Made by a program: the position numbers and the translations under genes
IMG/VR virus record: IMGVR_UViG_3300009593_000032
Span: 1 to 45,154 of that record
Source of the DNA: a virus
DNA length: 45,154 nucleotides
Direction: 5' to 3' (one strand)
Shown here: positions 7,941-14,311 of the stretch, in pieces
Layout of the letters: each line of letters opens with the position of its first letter
Position numbering within the stretch: position 1 is the stretch's first letter
The notes under the pieces: model-generated
What the model saw: the letters and a program-made list of their open reading frames with translations, nothing else
What the model was told of the DNA's origin: nothing
Databases searched by the model: none

Positions 7941-9431
7941 TTAAATAAGTTTCCAATCGACTATTTTTCTATAAAAAGGAGTATCTTCTTTTTGTTCCTT
8001 TTCAATCTTATCGTGGGTAGGTTTGTATGCATTTTTATTTGCATAGAATAGTCCGTCTAGCAAGTCGTCATTCTTTCCTCTAGGGTATAACATCAACTCG
8101 TCTTCTAGTTCCGTCATATTTTTTTTCATATAAACTTTTTTATTAGCAAAGAGAGGTTGTAGACTTTCTAAACGATACGATTTCGATGTTCTTGGGTTTT
8201 CTTTAATCTCAAGCCCTGGTATGAAAAGCTTTAACTTTTCAGCTTGTTCTTTAATGTATTGTCTTAACATCTCCTGATAACCAACAGACTCAATTCTAGT
8301 CTTAGTGCTTTTATATAATTTAAAATTTTCTATAATATTATCTGCAAGATCAAGAGGATTAGCTCTTTTTCTATAATAAGGAAGGCAAAAACGATTATTG
8401 TCTTCGTCTATAGCTATATTGAATATAACAGAATAGTCTGCTGTTTTCTTTGTACTACTAGCAGGGTCGACACCAGTAAATACATTTACAGGTCTAACCT
8501 CAGTAACTTCCTCACCATTAATGTTCGTCAGTACGAGGTTCGACAACCCTGCCCTGTCTGTTTCAATGTATCCGTCATACCATTGAAAATCTTCAGGTCT
8601 GAATAAGTTATCCTCGTCCCCTACAATTTGACATAAGTATTCTCTATAAAATACAGATAGTCTATTAATACTATCTAACTCTTTCTTTTTTTGCTCTAAT
8701 TTATCTATAGGCCACACCTCATCCCATAATGGAATCTTTTCTTCTAGGTTAGGTCTAAACTCTAAATTGCTCCACCCATCCATATCTTTCAAGGTTTCTA
8801 CTAAGCAGCGTTGATGTTGGGGAGTACCGATAACACATATCTTCCCACGAAGGGGGTCCAGGGATGGAACACCAGATTGTAGTAGCCAACGAAGATTAAA
8901 CTCCATAGCTTCTGCAGTCTTTGTATTGACTTCATCTTCTGGGTCATCCAGAATAAGTAATGTTGGTCTTTGGTTTCCATGTTTGATTCCACGTAATTGT
9001 TGCCCTGTTCCTTTACATATAACGATAGAACCGTCTTTTAATTCTATCTCATTGTTACTCCATTTCCTTGCTGAATGCTGTCCCCAGTACCCAAAAAAAT
9101 ATCTAAACTCTTTAGAGTAGTCTAGCACGTCTTTTATCGTACCTAATAATTTAGTAGCATGGGATTGTGTACGAGATACTAATACAATTACCTTTACACC
9201 TTCATCAAACATTAAATGAAAAAGAGGATATACACCAGCAACAACAGAACTCTTAGCGTGTCCTCTAGGAGCAATGATGTTGATTTGTTTTATACTGTTA
9301 TCCTGGAGCGTTTCGGTAATAGTATAATGAAACTTAGGAGATTCAGAGCTGAACATATTAGGCATAACCATTCTTCCGAACAATAGCATGTCCTCTTGCA
9401 TCTTACGCATAATCTCTCTTTTATCGCTCAT
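7941..9431 (-). CDS. terL: Terminase large subunit
   Basis: 496 residues, with both TerL domains visible. ATPase: Walker A APRGHAKS at 54-61, Walker B LLILDDPED at 158-166 with the catalytic acid, and a coupling motif GTPQHQ at 202-207. RNase H-like nuclease: first aspartate in VFTGVDPASS (D322) and a C-terminal acidic pair in NDDLLDGL (454-461). It cleaves and translocates concatemeric DNA into the prohead through the portal. The start codon overlaps the stop of a 44-residue gene as ATGA, so translation looks coupled. Length is normal for the family. Confidence 0.95.
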   Translation of the reverse strand: MSDKREIMRKMQEDMLLFGRMVMPNMFSSESPKFHYTITETLQDNSIKQINIIAPRGHAKSSVVAGVYPLFHLMFDEGVKVIVLVSRTQSHATKLLGTIKDVLDYSKEFRYFFGYWGQHSARKWSNNEIELKDGSIVICKGTGQQLRGIKHGNQRPTLLILDDPEDEVNTKTAEAMEFNLRWLLQSGVPSLDPLRGKICVIGTPQHQRCLVETLKDMDGWSNLEFRPNLEEKIPLWDEVWPIDKLEQKKKELDSINRLSVFYREYLCQIVGDEDNLFRPEDFQWYDGYIETDRAGLSNLVLTNINGEEVTEVRPVNVFTGVDPASSTKKTADYSVIFNIAIDEDNNRFCLPYYRKRANPLDLADNIIENFKLYKSTKTRIESVGYQEMLRQYIKEQAEKLKLFIPGLEIKENPRTSKSYRLESLQPLFANKKVYMKKNMTELEDELMLYPRGKNDDLLDGLFYANKNAYKPTHDKIEKEQKEDTPFYRKIVDWKLI

Positions 9432-9562
9432 TTTTTTCTTTCTTTAAGTATACGCATTGATTCTACATTTATACCTTGATCATTCGCAACTGCGTACAAC
9501 GTATTTAGAAAAATTGTCAATTTCTCTTTGTCCCTATGCTTTACTACTAGTATCTTTTCCAT
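9428..9562 (-). CDS. 44-residue protein coupled to terL
   Basis: A short frame opens with ATG at 9560-9562 behind an AGGAAG and inside the end of the putative terS. It ends in a TGA that overlaps the terL ATG. The protein begins MEKILVVKHRDKEKLTIFLN, is basic and probably helical, and matches no family I know. Double overlap and a plausible ribosome site argue for a real gene or a translation-coupling leader. It might assist terminase assembly; that is inference. Confidence 0.55.
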   Translation of the reverse strand: MEKILVVKHRDKEKLTIFLNTLYAVANDQGINVESMRILKERKK

Positions 9563-10307
9563 CCTCTACTTCCTGTACCTTTGTGGCAGTTAATTTCTTC
9601 TTTTGCTTTTCAAAGTTGTCTTGTATTTGATGTGTGATGTCTAATTCTAGTGTATCTGTCTGTGTTTTAGATTTTGGCTTCATATCTAAGAAATCGCCTA
9701 ACTCTTTAGCAGCACGAATCATATTACCGCTATCTTCTTTCACTTTAGCTACCTCGATAGCGTCTTTCATCGTATCTAGCACAAATCCTTCATCAATTCC
9801 ACGTTCATCTAAGACTTCTTTCATCTTATCCTTAATCATTTGCTTCATTCCTTTAGTTTTTAATAATCTTTTTACGCTCCATACAGGTTCTTTATGGTCT
9901 GGCCTATACATTTGCCCTAGTTTGTAGAAATCTGGCGTTTTTCCTGCCATTACGTACGTTATATAAGCATCTAGTACATTAGTTGTTCTACTTCTTTGCA
10001 GTTCTTGTTCCATATAGCTCTTTTTTGACACTGAACCATAGCTTTGAGTCTGATAATGGGGTATAAACTCTAGCTTAGACCTCTTTGTAACCCATTGTTT
10101 ACCATATGGGAAGACCATTTCCGTCCCTTTTGCGTATTCATTCCTTGCTATACACTCTGCAACGTATCCGTCATCAGATAATCCCCAGTCTCCTGGCCTA
10201 CAATCCTTCCACCACACTGTTTTCTTAGAGCAATCACTCTCTTTGTACACAGGGTAGTCTACAGGCTTGTAATTATTTATCTTCAGCTTTCTCGTGATTA
10301 GCGTCAT
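9534..10307 (-). CDS. Putative terminase small subunit
   Basis: Counted from the inner ATG (10305-10307) it has 257 residues; an outer ATG at 10334 adds nine lysine-rich codons without a better ribosome site. The N-terminal half is basic with scattered cysteines and tryptophans. The C-terminal half has the helical pattern of many TerS proteins: KEVLDERGIDEGFVLDTMKD, then NMIRAAKELGDFLDMKPKSK, the region that usually forms the oligomerisation core. It lies directly before terL, which supports the call. The N-terminal half, longer than in classic TerS, is not recognised. Confidence 0.6.
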   Translation of the reverse strand: MTLITRKLKINNYKPVDYPVYKESDCSKKTVWWKDCRPGDWGLSDDGYVAECIARNEYAKGTEMVFPYGKQWVTKRSKLEFIPHYQTQSYGSVSKKSYMEQELQRSRTTNVLDAYITYVMAGKTPDFYKLGQMYRPDHKEPVWSVKRLLKTKGMKQMIKDKMKEVLDERGIDEGFVLDTMKDAIEVAKVKEDSGNMIRAAKELGDFLDMKPKSKTQTDTLELDITHQIQDNFEKQKKKLTATKVQEVEDGKDTSSKA

Positions 10308-10512
10308 CTTTGATTTCTTCTTCTTTTTTGTCATATTTGTTCTTTAAATAGTCTTTAAACTCTTCTGTATCCTCTTTGAATGTGATGTAGTCGTCTGTCA
10401 ACATATCTGCTGTGTATACATGTTGTTTCATCTGACCTATCTCCATAGCTAGGCTCTGTATGGTTGCCATCATTTCCTTATATGTTAACTTTGTTCTCTT
10501 TTTAGTACTCAT
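10273..10512 (-). CDS. Small helical protein before terS
   Basis: 79 residues, highly charged, with a C-terminal half made almost entirely of K, E and D. A helical N-terminus (TYKEMMATIQSLAMEIGQM) could form a short coiled coil. It overlaps the terS start region, has a clean GAGGAG site, and is the first gene downstream of the palindromic operator cluster. Function unknown; a packaging accessory role is only suggested by position. Confidence 0.55.
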   Translation of the reverse strand: MSTKKRTKLTYKEMMATIQSLAMEIGQMKQHVYTADMLTDDYITFKEDTEEFKDYLKNKYDKKEEEIKDDANHEKAEDK

Positions 10513-10527
10513 TATTTCTCCTCTACT

Positions 10528-10625
10528 TAGTCTATATAGACTAACTTACTTAACTAAATATATAATACTTAGTATCTATGATACTAAGTATGTAGTCTAT
10601 ATAGACTTCATCTATATAGACTTAG
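10528..10625. promoter_or_regulatory. Cluster of palindromes, operator candidate
   Basis: Three copies of a TCTATATAGA core lie here: a perfect 16-bp palindrome TAGTCTATATAGACTA (10528-10543), a 14-bp copy (10594-10607) and a shorter one at 10611-10620. Between them is a perfect 11-bp inverted repeat ATACTTAGTAT / ATACTAAGTAT (10565-10575, 10581-10591). The cluster occupies the whole spacer in front of the terS-terL genes, so binding by a dimeric regulator is the natural reading. Confidence 0.65.
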
Positions 10626-10644
10626 TATATAATAAAACACAACA

Positions 10645-10830
10645 TCAATTCTTTTCAGGAGAATCACCATTTTTTATTTCCTCTTTAGTAGTAGCAATCT
10701 CTATCTGAGCTATAACATAGTCATGCATACTTAAAACAGTTTCATCTACTTCGTCCATCATGACTTTGATCCATTTCTTCTTTTCTTTGTCATAATATTC
10801 CAAATTATGTTGTTTGTGTTTTTTTACCAT
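10645..10830 (-). CDS. Small leader-position protein
   Basis: 61 residues from ATG at 10828-10830, which has AGGG seven bases upstream; a start 30 codons earlier lacks a ribosome site. The protein is charged, opening with a basic MVKKHKQHN and ending in an acidic helix. It is the first gene of the left-going block, just inside the divergent control region and before the operator cluster. First genes in such blocks are sometimes regulators, but no DNA-binding motif is visible. Confidence 0.5.
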   Translation of the reverse strand: MVKKHKQHNLEYYDKEKKKWIKVMMDEVDETVLSMHDYVIAQIEIATTKEEIKNGDSPEKN

Positions 10831-11185
10831 TACCCTAATATAAGTCCTTTTTAAAAAAAATCCTAAAAAATTATTGTAGAATGCGTGCACTTGGTAATAT
10901 AACAATCTACCCCCCTTCATATTTGGACACCCTTTGTCTTTTTAGTTGAAATTTATTGGCTAGGTTGAGTCTTACTAGACATTAAGTTAAAAACCTAGTG
11001 ATTAAGGGACTAGACAGTCTACTTTTAATCCCCACCTGAATAGGGATATTGATTAGGGATAAGGTATATAGGTATGACGTTTGTATTAATCTTTATATAA
11101 TACACAGCACTTGTATTAATGTTAAAACCTTTTTTGTCTTGTTGGTGTGGCTTGTTGATAGTCACCATATTGGTTAGGAGTTGTT
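10831..11185. promoter_or_regulatory. Divergent intergenic control region
   Basis: About 355 bases without a convincing gene, separating the left-going packaging genes from the right-going early block. It holds an inverted repeat CTAGGTT / AACCTAG (10960-10966, 10992-10998), two copies of ACTAGAC, two direct copies of TTGTATTAAT (11081-11090, 11111-11120) and a plus-strand promoter listed separately. I could not identify a convincing minus-strand promoter here. Confidence 0.6.
11074..11101 (+). promoter_or_regulatory. Plus-strand early promoter candidate
   Basis: A perfect TATAAT (11096-11101) lies 16 bases after ATGACG (11074-11079), a four-of-six match to the -35 consensus. TTGTATTAAT flanks the -10 box on both sides as a direct repeat 30 bases apart, possibly operator sites. 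It would drive the 45-residue gene and the early block. Confidence 0.55.
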
Positions 11186-11323
11186 ATGTGGTTTAGATTT
11201 CGTGAGTTGTATCGTTTCCTTGGCACATCATATTTTTGGGCAGTATTCCATTGCCCTGATAGTGAGCCATTGCATTTTGATAAAGACGGTTGTCCTTGTT
11301 GTAGGGACTTCTTTCGTTTGTAG
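11186..11323 (+). CDS. 45-residue Cys-rich protein, first early gene
   Basis: ATG at 11186 lies six bases after TTAGGAG. The product opens MWFRFRELYRFLG, is rich in W and F, and carries HCPD and GCPCCRD, which with nearby histidines could bind one zinc ion. It sits between a promoter and a strong terminator, so it may be made alone and in quantity. Codon structure and ribosome site support a real gene. Tiny first early proteins often modify host functions; that is inference. Confidence 0.55.
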   Translation: MWFRFRELYRFLGTSYFWAVFHCPDSEPLHFDKDGCPCCRDFFRL

Positions 11324-11332
11324 TTTATTGGT

Positions 11333-11373
11333 ATTTGGGCTCTAGTGATAGGGCTCAAATATTTTTTCTTTTT
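11333..11373 (+). terminator. Intrinsic terminator after the first early gene
   Basis: ATTTGGGCTC and GGGCTCAAAT (11333-11342, 11351-11360) pair over 10 bp with two G-U pairs and an 8-base loop. A T-rich tract interrupted by one C follows. Confidence 0.75.
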
Positions 11374-11676
11374 GGTGTGTTATCAGAGTCTAACCCTCTT
11401 GTAATAACTTCATACACGACATAGTGTGCTCAATATAGCAATATATAGGAGCGGACACGGTGCATAGTAGTTGGAACACACCAAAAGATTAGAAATACCT
11501 ATATTGCGTATTGGCAGGACTAGACGCATTAACCCTTAAAAGATACAGACGTGGATTTAAAGTAAAAAGTCTTTGTAAAGAACAAAGATAGAGCGTAACA
11601 GCCAATGAAAGCCAAAGGGATAGGTATGTAAGGATTTTGTTTTTTTGATTTAGTTAAAATGATAAAGGAGAAAATA
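11370..11676 (+). ncRNA. Gene-free structured spacer, possible small RNA
   Basis: No plausible coding frame in about 300 bases. A perfect 12-bp closing stem TTTTGGTGTGTT / AACACACCAAAA (11370-11381, 11475-11486) encloses about 93 bases. Just beyond it CCTATATTGC could pair back to CAATATA inside the loop, forming a pseudoknot. Further on, ATTGGC / GCCAAT (11510-11515, 11601-11606) may close a second, weaker domain with an inner TCTTTG / CAAAGA hairpin. It begins in the T-tract of the terminator. Confidence 0.45.
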
Positions 11677-11937
11677 ATGGATAAGATTATTGAAAAGTAT
11701 TTGGATTATTGTTGTGAAATAGCCTGTAATTTAGAATTAATGAAATATGATGATTGGGAAGAAGAAAGATTTATTAATGAAATGAATTTTAAAGATTCTT
11801 TAAGTGAAAAAGAAATAAAGGATATACTGAGTTTAAGAGAAAGATTTAATAGTATATCCTTTATAGAAAGATTAAAGGATAGTTTAGAAGAAGAAGAAAG
11901 GTTATTGTATGAAATATATAAAGAGATAACTGATTAA
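11677..11937 (+). CDS. Acidic helical protein, unknown
   Basis: 86 residues from ATG at 11677, seven bases after AAAGGAG; the longer frame from 11659 would start inside that site. The product is strongly acidic and helical with a CCEIAC cysteine cluster near residues 12-17 and an EEEERLLYEIYKEI end. It has its own strong terminator immediately downstream. I do not recognise it. Small acidic early proteins of phages are often inhibitors or DNA mimics, but no evidence here decides that. Confidence 0.6.
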   Translation: MDKIIEKYLDYCCEIACNLELMKYDDWEEERFINEMNFKDSLSEKEIKDILSLRERFNSISFIERLKDSLEEEERLLYEIYKEITD

Positions 11938-11945
11938 GTAATTTT

Positions 11946-11990
11946 AAAAATTGGCTTATACTAGAGTAATTGTATAAGCCAATTTTTTTT
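11946..11990 (+). terminator. Strong intrinsic terminator
   Basis: A 16-bp perfect stem (11946-11961 with 11972-11987) has a 10-base loop, and its 3-prime arm ends in a run of eight T. The A-tract on the other side could make it bidirectional. Confidence 0.9.
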
Positions 11991-12226
11991 AAAGACATAG
12001 GTAGTAATAAAATCTCCTCTTCACGTGGGTTCCCTGCCCACGAGTCAATCGTAGATTTAATTACACGCTTATATTTAGATTAAGTATAAGTGACTTTGTC
12101 TTGATGAATAATTAAAAGATTAGGGCAAGAGAAAAATAAACACAAGACGGTTGAAAAGTGTCCATATCACTTCTGAAAAGATATAGTGATTCACTCTTGC
12201 TCTAATAAACATAAAGGAAAAATAAA
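11991..12226 (+). ncRNA. Two stem-bounded elements in an intergenic spacer
   Basis: First element: AAATCT / AGATTT (12010-12015, 12053-12058) closes around a 6-bp GC-rich hairpin CGTGGG / CCCACG (12024-12029, 12037-12042). Second element: a 13-bp stem starting ATTAGGGCAAGAG (12119-12131) pairs with 12194-12206, one G-U included, and encloses an ATCACT / AGTGAT hairpin. The second stem ends about 20 bases before the next ATG, so it forms the leader of that gene. No coding frame is supported. Confidence 0.5.
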
Positions 12227-12529
12227 ATGAATCTAATTCAAATATTAAAAGAAAAAGAAAGTATAAGTGATGACGTATTAATTCAAACATCAATACTATA
12301 CGTATTAAGAGTAATGGAATATGAACAACATAACGTTCCAATAGACCTAGATATAATTGATTATCTTGACCACCACCAAAAAGAGTGGTTATTTGAGAAT
12401 AATACAAAGTATGTAGGAAATACTCCTAATGAACAAGACATAATTTATTGCAGAAATGCAGTAAAAAAGCATTATAAAGAAAGAGAAGAGCGAAGATTCA
12501 AACAGAAAGAAGATGATTTGCCTTTCTAG
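12227..12529 (+). CDS. 100-residue protein with an SSB-like C-terminal tip
   Basis: A helical N-terminal half (LIQILKEKESISDDVLIQTS) is followed by a segment with DYLDHHQKEWLF and a charged tail ending EDDLPF. The last residues copy the acidic tip (DDxxPF) with which bacterial SSB recruits DNA-repair and replication proteins. No OB-fold pattern is seen, so this is not an obvious SSB. It may dock on a host SSB-binding partner; that is inference. Start and stop are clear, and a terminator follows. Confidence 0.65.
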   Translation: MNLIQILKEKESISDDVLIQTSILYVLRVMEYEQHNVPIDLDIIDYLDHHQKEWLFENNTKYVGNTPNEQDIIYCRNAVKKHYKEREERRFKQKEDDLPF

Positions 12530-12533
12530 TGAT

Positions 12534-12583
12534 GACAATAAACTAGAGCCTTAATGATAAAGATTAAGGCTTTTGTCTTTTTG
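12534..12583 (+). terminator. Intrinsic terminator with an extended stem
   Basis: AGCCTTAAT / ATTAAGGCT (12547-12555, 12563-12571) is a perfect 9-bp hairpin. An outer GACAA / TTGTC pair (12534-12538, 12573-12577) and a T-rich tract follow. Confidence 0.85.
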
Positions 12584-12617
12584 CTTTTTTTTAAATAATA
12601 AATATAAAGGAGTAATT

Positions 12618-12764
12618 ATGTATACAATTACATTTAATGGAGAACCAACTCCATTTGTTTACAATGCCTCTAATGCTTTTGTTGCATTACAAAGATTTAG
12701 AGCAACCCATAGATATGTTGTTAATAGCAATATTATATTGGGAGCAATAAAGGGAACGCAATAA
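12618..12764 (+). CDS. Small beta-type protein, unknown
   Basis: 48 residues from ATG at 12618, well spaced from AAAGGAG; an upstream in-frame ATG lies inside the terminator region and is unlikely. It opens MYTITFNGEPTPFVYNASNA and looks like a small beta-alpha fold. It overlaps the next gene as TAATG. No family recognised. Confidence 0.55.
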   Translation: MYTITFNGEPTPFVYNASNAFVALQRFRATHRYVVNSNIILGAIKGTQ

Positions 12765-12904
12765 TGCGTTGCCCTATCATATATAAATCAGATTTAGTAT
12801 CATATGTGCATAGTCTAAATAAAAAAGTGCCTATCACTAAAATACGTGCTATGAAAATTAGTCAATTAAAAGCAATATGGTATTCAAAGAATCAAAGATT
12901 TTAA
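12764..12904 (+). CDS. 46-residue basic protein
   Basis: ATG at 12764 overlaps the preceding stop, suggesting coupled translation. The product is basic (KKVPITKIRAMKISQLKAIW) and could contain a short helix-turn-helix-like segment around residues 23-40, but this is too short to assign. A terminator-like hairpin follows its stop directly. Confidence 0.5.
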   Translation: MRCPIIYKSDLVSYVHSLNKKVPITKIRAMKISQLKAIWYSKNQRF

Positions 12905-12966
12905 AGTCAAAGGGATTAAGTAGTTCTTTTCAAGGGCTTAAAACTTAATCTCAAAGACTTTTTTCT
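12904..12966 (+). terminator. Terminator-like hairpin
   Basis: GATTAAG / CTTAATC (12914-12920, 12944-12950) lies inside AAGTC / GACTT (12904-12908, 12956-12960), with a symmetrical internal loop between them. A T-run follows at 12959-12965. Confidence 0.6.
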
Positions 12967-13012
12967 TTGTAGTTTTTTTTATTTTAACATAACATAAATA
13001 GGAGATAATATA

Positions 13013-13279
13013 ATGAAAGTATATTACCAATTAGTAGACAATAACGACCAATCCCTAACATCAACTCAAGCAGACGTGGAAAGCAAATTATTTGCAACTG
13101 CAAAACTTGAAAAGGGAGAGACTGAATTTGATATGGAGAGTTTAAAATCTCAAGCAACTGCAAAAGCAGAGCAAATTCAGAAAGCAAGTAACTTATCAAG
13201 ACCTTTTGAACTTAAATCAGAGTATGAAAGTCAAAAAGGAAATCGTGGGTTATTTTTCGTAGTTCCTGATATAATTTAA
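13013..13279 (+). CDS. 88-residue unknown protein
   Basis: It opens MKVYYQLVDNNDQSLTSTQAD, has a helical middle with SLKSQATAKAEQIQKASN, and ends in beta-type GNRGLFFVVPDII. An AGGAG site lies upstream and a strong terminator downstream. It is the last gene before the large gene-free structured region. I do not recognise the family. Confidence 0.6.
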   Translation: MKVYYQLVDNNDQSLTSTQADVESKLFATAKLEKGETEFDMESLKSQATAKAEQIQKASNLSRPFELKSEYESQKGNRGLFFVVPDII

Positions 13280-13293
13280 GGGAATTTTAGAGA

Positions 13294-13328
13294 GTGGGAG
13301 AGCATATCTCCCACACCCTCTTTTTTTT
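13294..13328 (+). terminator. Intrinsic terminator
   Basis: GTGGGAGA / TCTCCCAC (13294-13301, 13307-13314) has a 5-base loop. Eight T follow at 13321-13328. Confidence 0.85.
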
Positions 13329-13333
13329 AATTG

Positions 13334-13358
13334 TGTAGGCTCTGCCTACATAGTTTTT
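13334..13358 (+). repeat. Repeated 7-bp hairpin, copy 1
   Basis: TGTAGGC TCT GCCTACA followed by TAGTTTTT. The same 29-base context recurs about 680 bases downstream (copy 2), with only the loop changed. It may be a weak terminator or a recognition hairpin. Confidence 0.75.
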
Positions 13359-14013
13359 ATTGTAGAATATAACATTTAGATATGAACGATAGTTCAAAGA
13401 AAAGGGTTCAATTCCCACGCATTGGTTGCATAAATGTTATATTCTGCGATAATCAAATCCAAACTCCTAAACAAACAAACATATTCGTGTTAAAATGTTT
13501 TTATCTTTAGGAGTTTTTTATTTAAGAATATCTCATTCTTTGGTTTCGCTAACCATTGTTTGAGGTAGGTTATTAAAACCTGTGAATAAAGCACGCTAGT
13601 GGTCGTGTGCTACAAATTCAGGTAGAATAATTACTGGTTACAGATTGGGACTGCTATAAGTATAGAACCAAGCCAAAAGGCAATTATTCGTAGTATGATG
13701 GGAAACCCACTATATGAAAAAGGTGGTTAGTAGCACGATTATTGTAAGCATAGTCAACAAGGTCAACACAGTAGAGCCTTGCTATGCAATATATAATGTA
13801 TCAACGATTTAGGAGTAGGAATACTCAATTCAAACTAAACAGCGATATGTCTGATAGGGCTATATATTCAGTAATGCTTCACTTGCACTTGCAAAGCAAG
13901 AGTAGGAGCAAATAAATCAACATACTTGAGAGTGAGCCAAATCTCTCTAATAATCATTCTTAAAAGCAAAATGCAGTAGATCGGTCAGACGATTTATTGT
14001 ATTTTGCAAAGTT
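13359..14013 (+). ncRNA. Large structured noncoding RNA candidate
   Basis: About 655 bases without a credible frame on either strand, but dense in helices. An 18-bp closing stem around 13364-13378 / 13431-13445 encloses TGAAC-GATA-GTTCA and GGG-TTCAATT-CCC hairpins. AAACTCCTAAA / TTTAGGAGTTT (13461-13471, 13506-13516) with a T-run looks like an internal terminator. GAATAATT / AATTATTC (13625-13632, 13682-13689) closes a three-way junction with TGGTT/AACCA and GCC-AAAA-GGC. GCATAG / CTATGC stacks on CAAGG / CCTTG (13748-13787). A 10-bp stem GCAAAATGCA (13966-13975) pairs with 13998-14007. Identical-stem hairpins flank the region. Size and placement recall phage ornate RNAs such as GOLLD and ROOL; family membership is unproven. 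Confidence 0.55.
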
Positions 14014-14017
14014 ATTG

Positions 14018-14042
14018 TGTAGGCTTCGCCTACATAGTTTTT
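14018..14042 (+). repeat. Repeated 7-bp hairpin, copy 2
   Basis: TGTAGGC TTC GCCTACA followed by TAGTTTTT, matching copy 1 at 13334 in stem and flanks and differing only in the loop. A third hairpin of the same design, ATAAGGC TTT GCCTTAT, follows at 14048-14064. Confidence 0.75.
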
Positions 14043-14047
14043 GACGT

Positions 14048-14064
14048 ATAAGGCTTTGCCTTAT
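14048..14064 (+). other. Third 7-bp, 3-base-loop hairpin
   Basis: ATAAGGC TTT GCCTTAT, perfectly paired, about 27 bases before the next ATG and just upstream of its AAAGGAG. It has the same architecture as the two TGTAGGC hairpins but a different stem sequence. No T-run follows, so it is not a standard terminator. Confidence 0.6.
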
Positions 14065-14090
14065 GTTTAAATAATAAAGGAGATATAAAA

Positions 14091-14309
14091 ATGAAAGAAG
14101 AAAGAGACACATCGGGTGTTTATGAATATAATGGATTAAATAATACAATGGATAACAAACATTGTATATTTTACGAAGAACTTAATTACCTGATAGAAAA
14201 TTGCGGAGAAAATGGTCTGAATGTTTTAATGGAAAAGTTAATAAAAGTTAAAGAAGAACTAGATGTACCTGCAATAGTAAGTATATTAATTACAGTAAAA
14301 GGAAAATAA
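14091..14309 (+). CDS. 72-residue unknown protein
   Basis: It has a polar N-terminus (KEERDTSGVYEYNGLNN), then a helical stretch containing CGENGLNVLMEKLIKVKEEL, and ends TVKGK. A good AAAGGAG lies upstream. It starts a tight run of four small genes ending in the lipoprotein. No family recognised. Confidence 0.55.
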   Translation: MKEERDTSGVYEYNGLNNTMDNKHCIFYEELNYLIENCGENGLNVLMEKLIKVKEELDVPAIVSILITVKGK

Positions 14310-14311
14310 AA

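Noticed and set aside
11122-11358. 78-codon minus-strand frame
   Set aside because: No ribosome site, opposite to the strand of the block, and it covers the better supported 45-residue plus-strand gene and its terminator.
12120-12407. 95-codon minus-strand frame
   Set aside because: Antisense to the 100-residue gene with the SSB-like tip and rich in F, L and I as typical for antisense of AT-rich code.
13404-13416. tRNA T-arm match
   Set aside because: As a standard tRNA: no 7-bp acceptor next to the arm, no anticodon arm. Kept only as a tRNA-like observation.
13960-14148. 62-codon minus-strand frame in the gene-free region
   Set aside because: It spans the repeat hairpin and the ribosome site of the next plus-strand gene; composition looks like shadow sequence.
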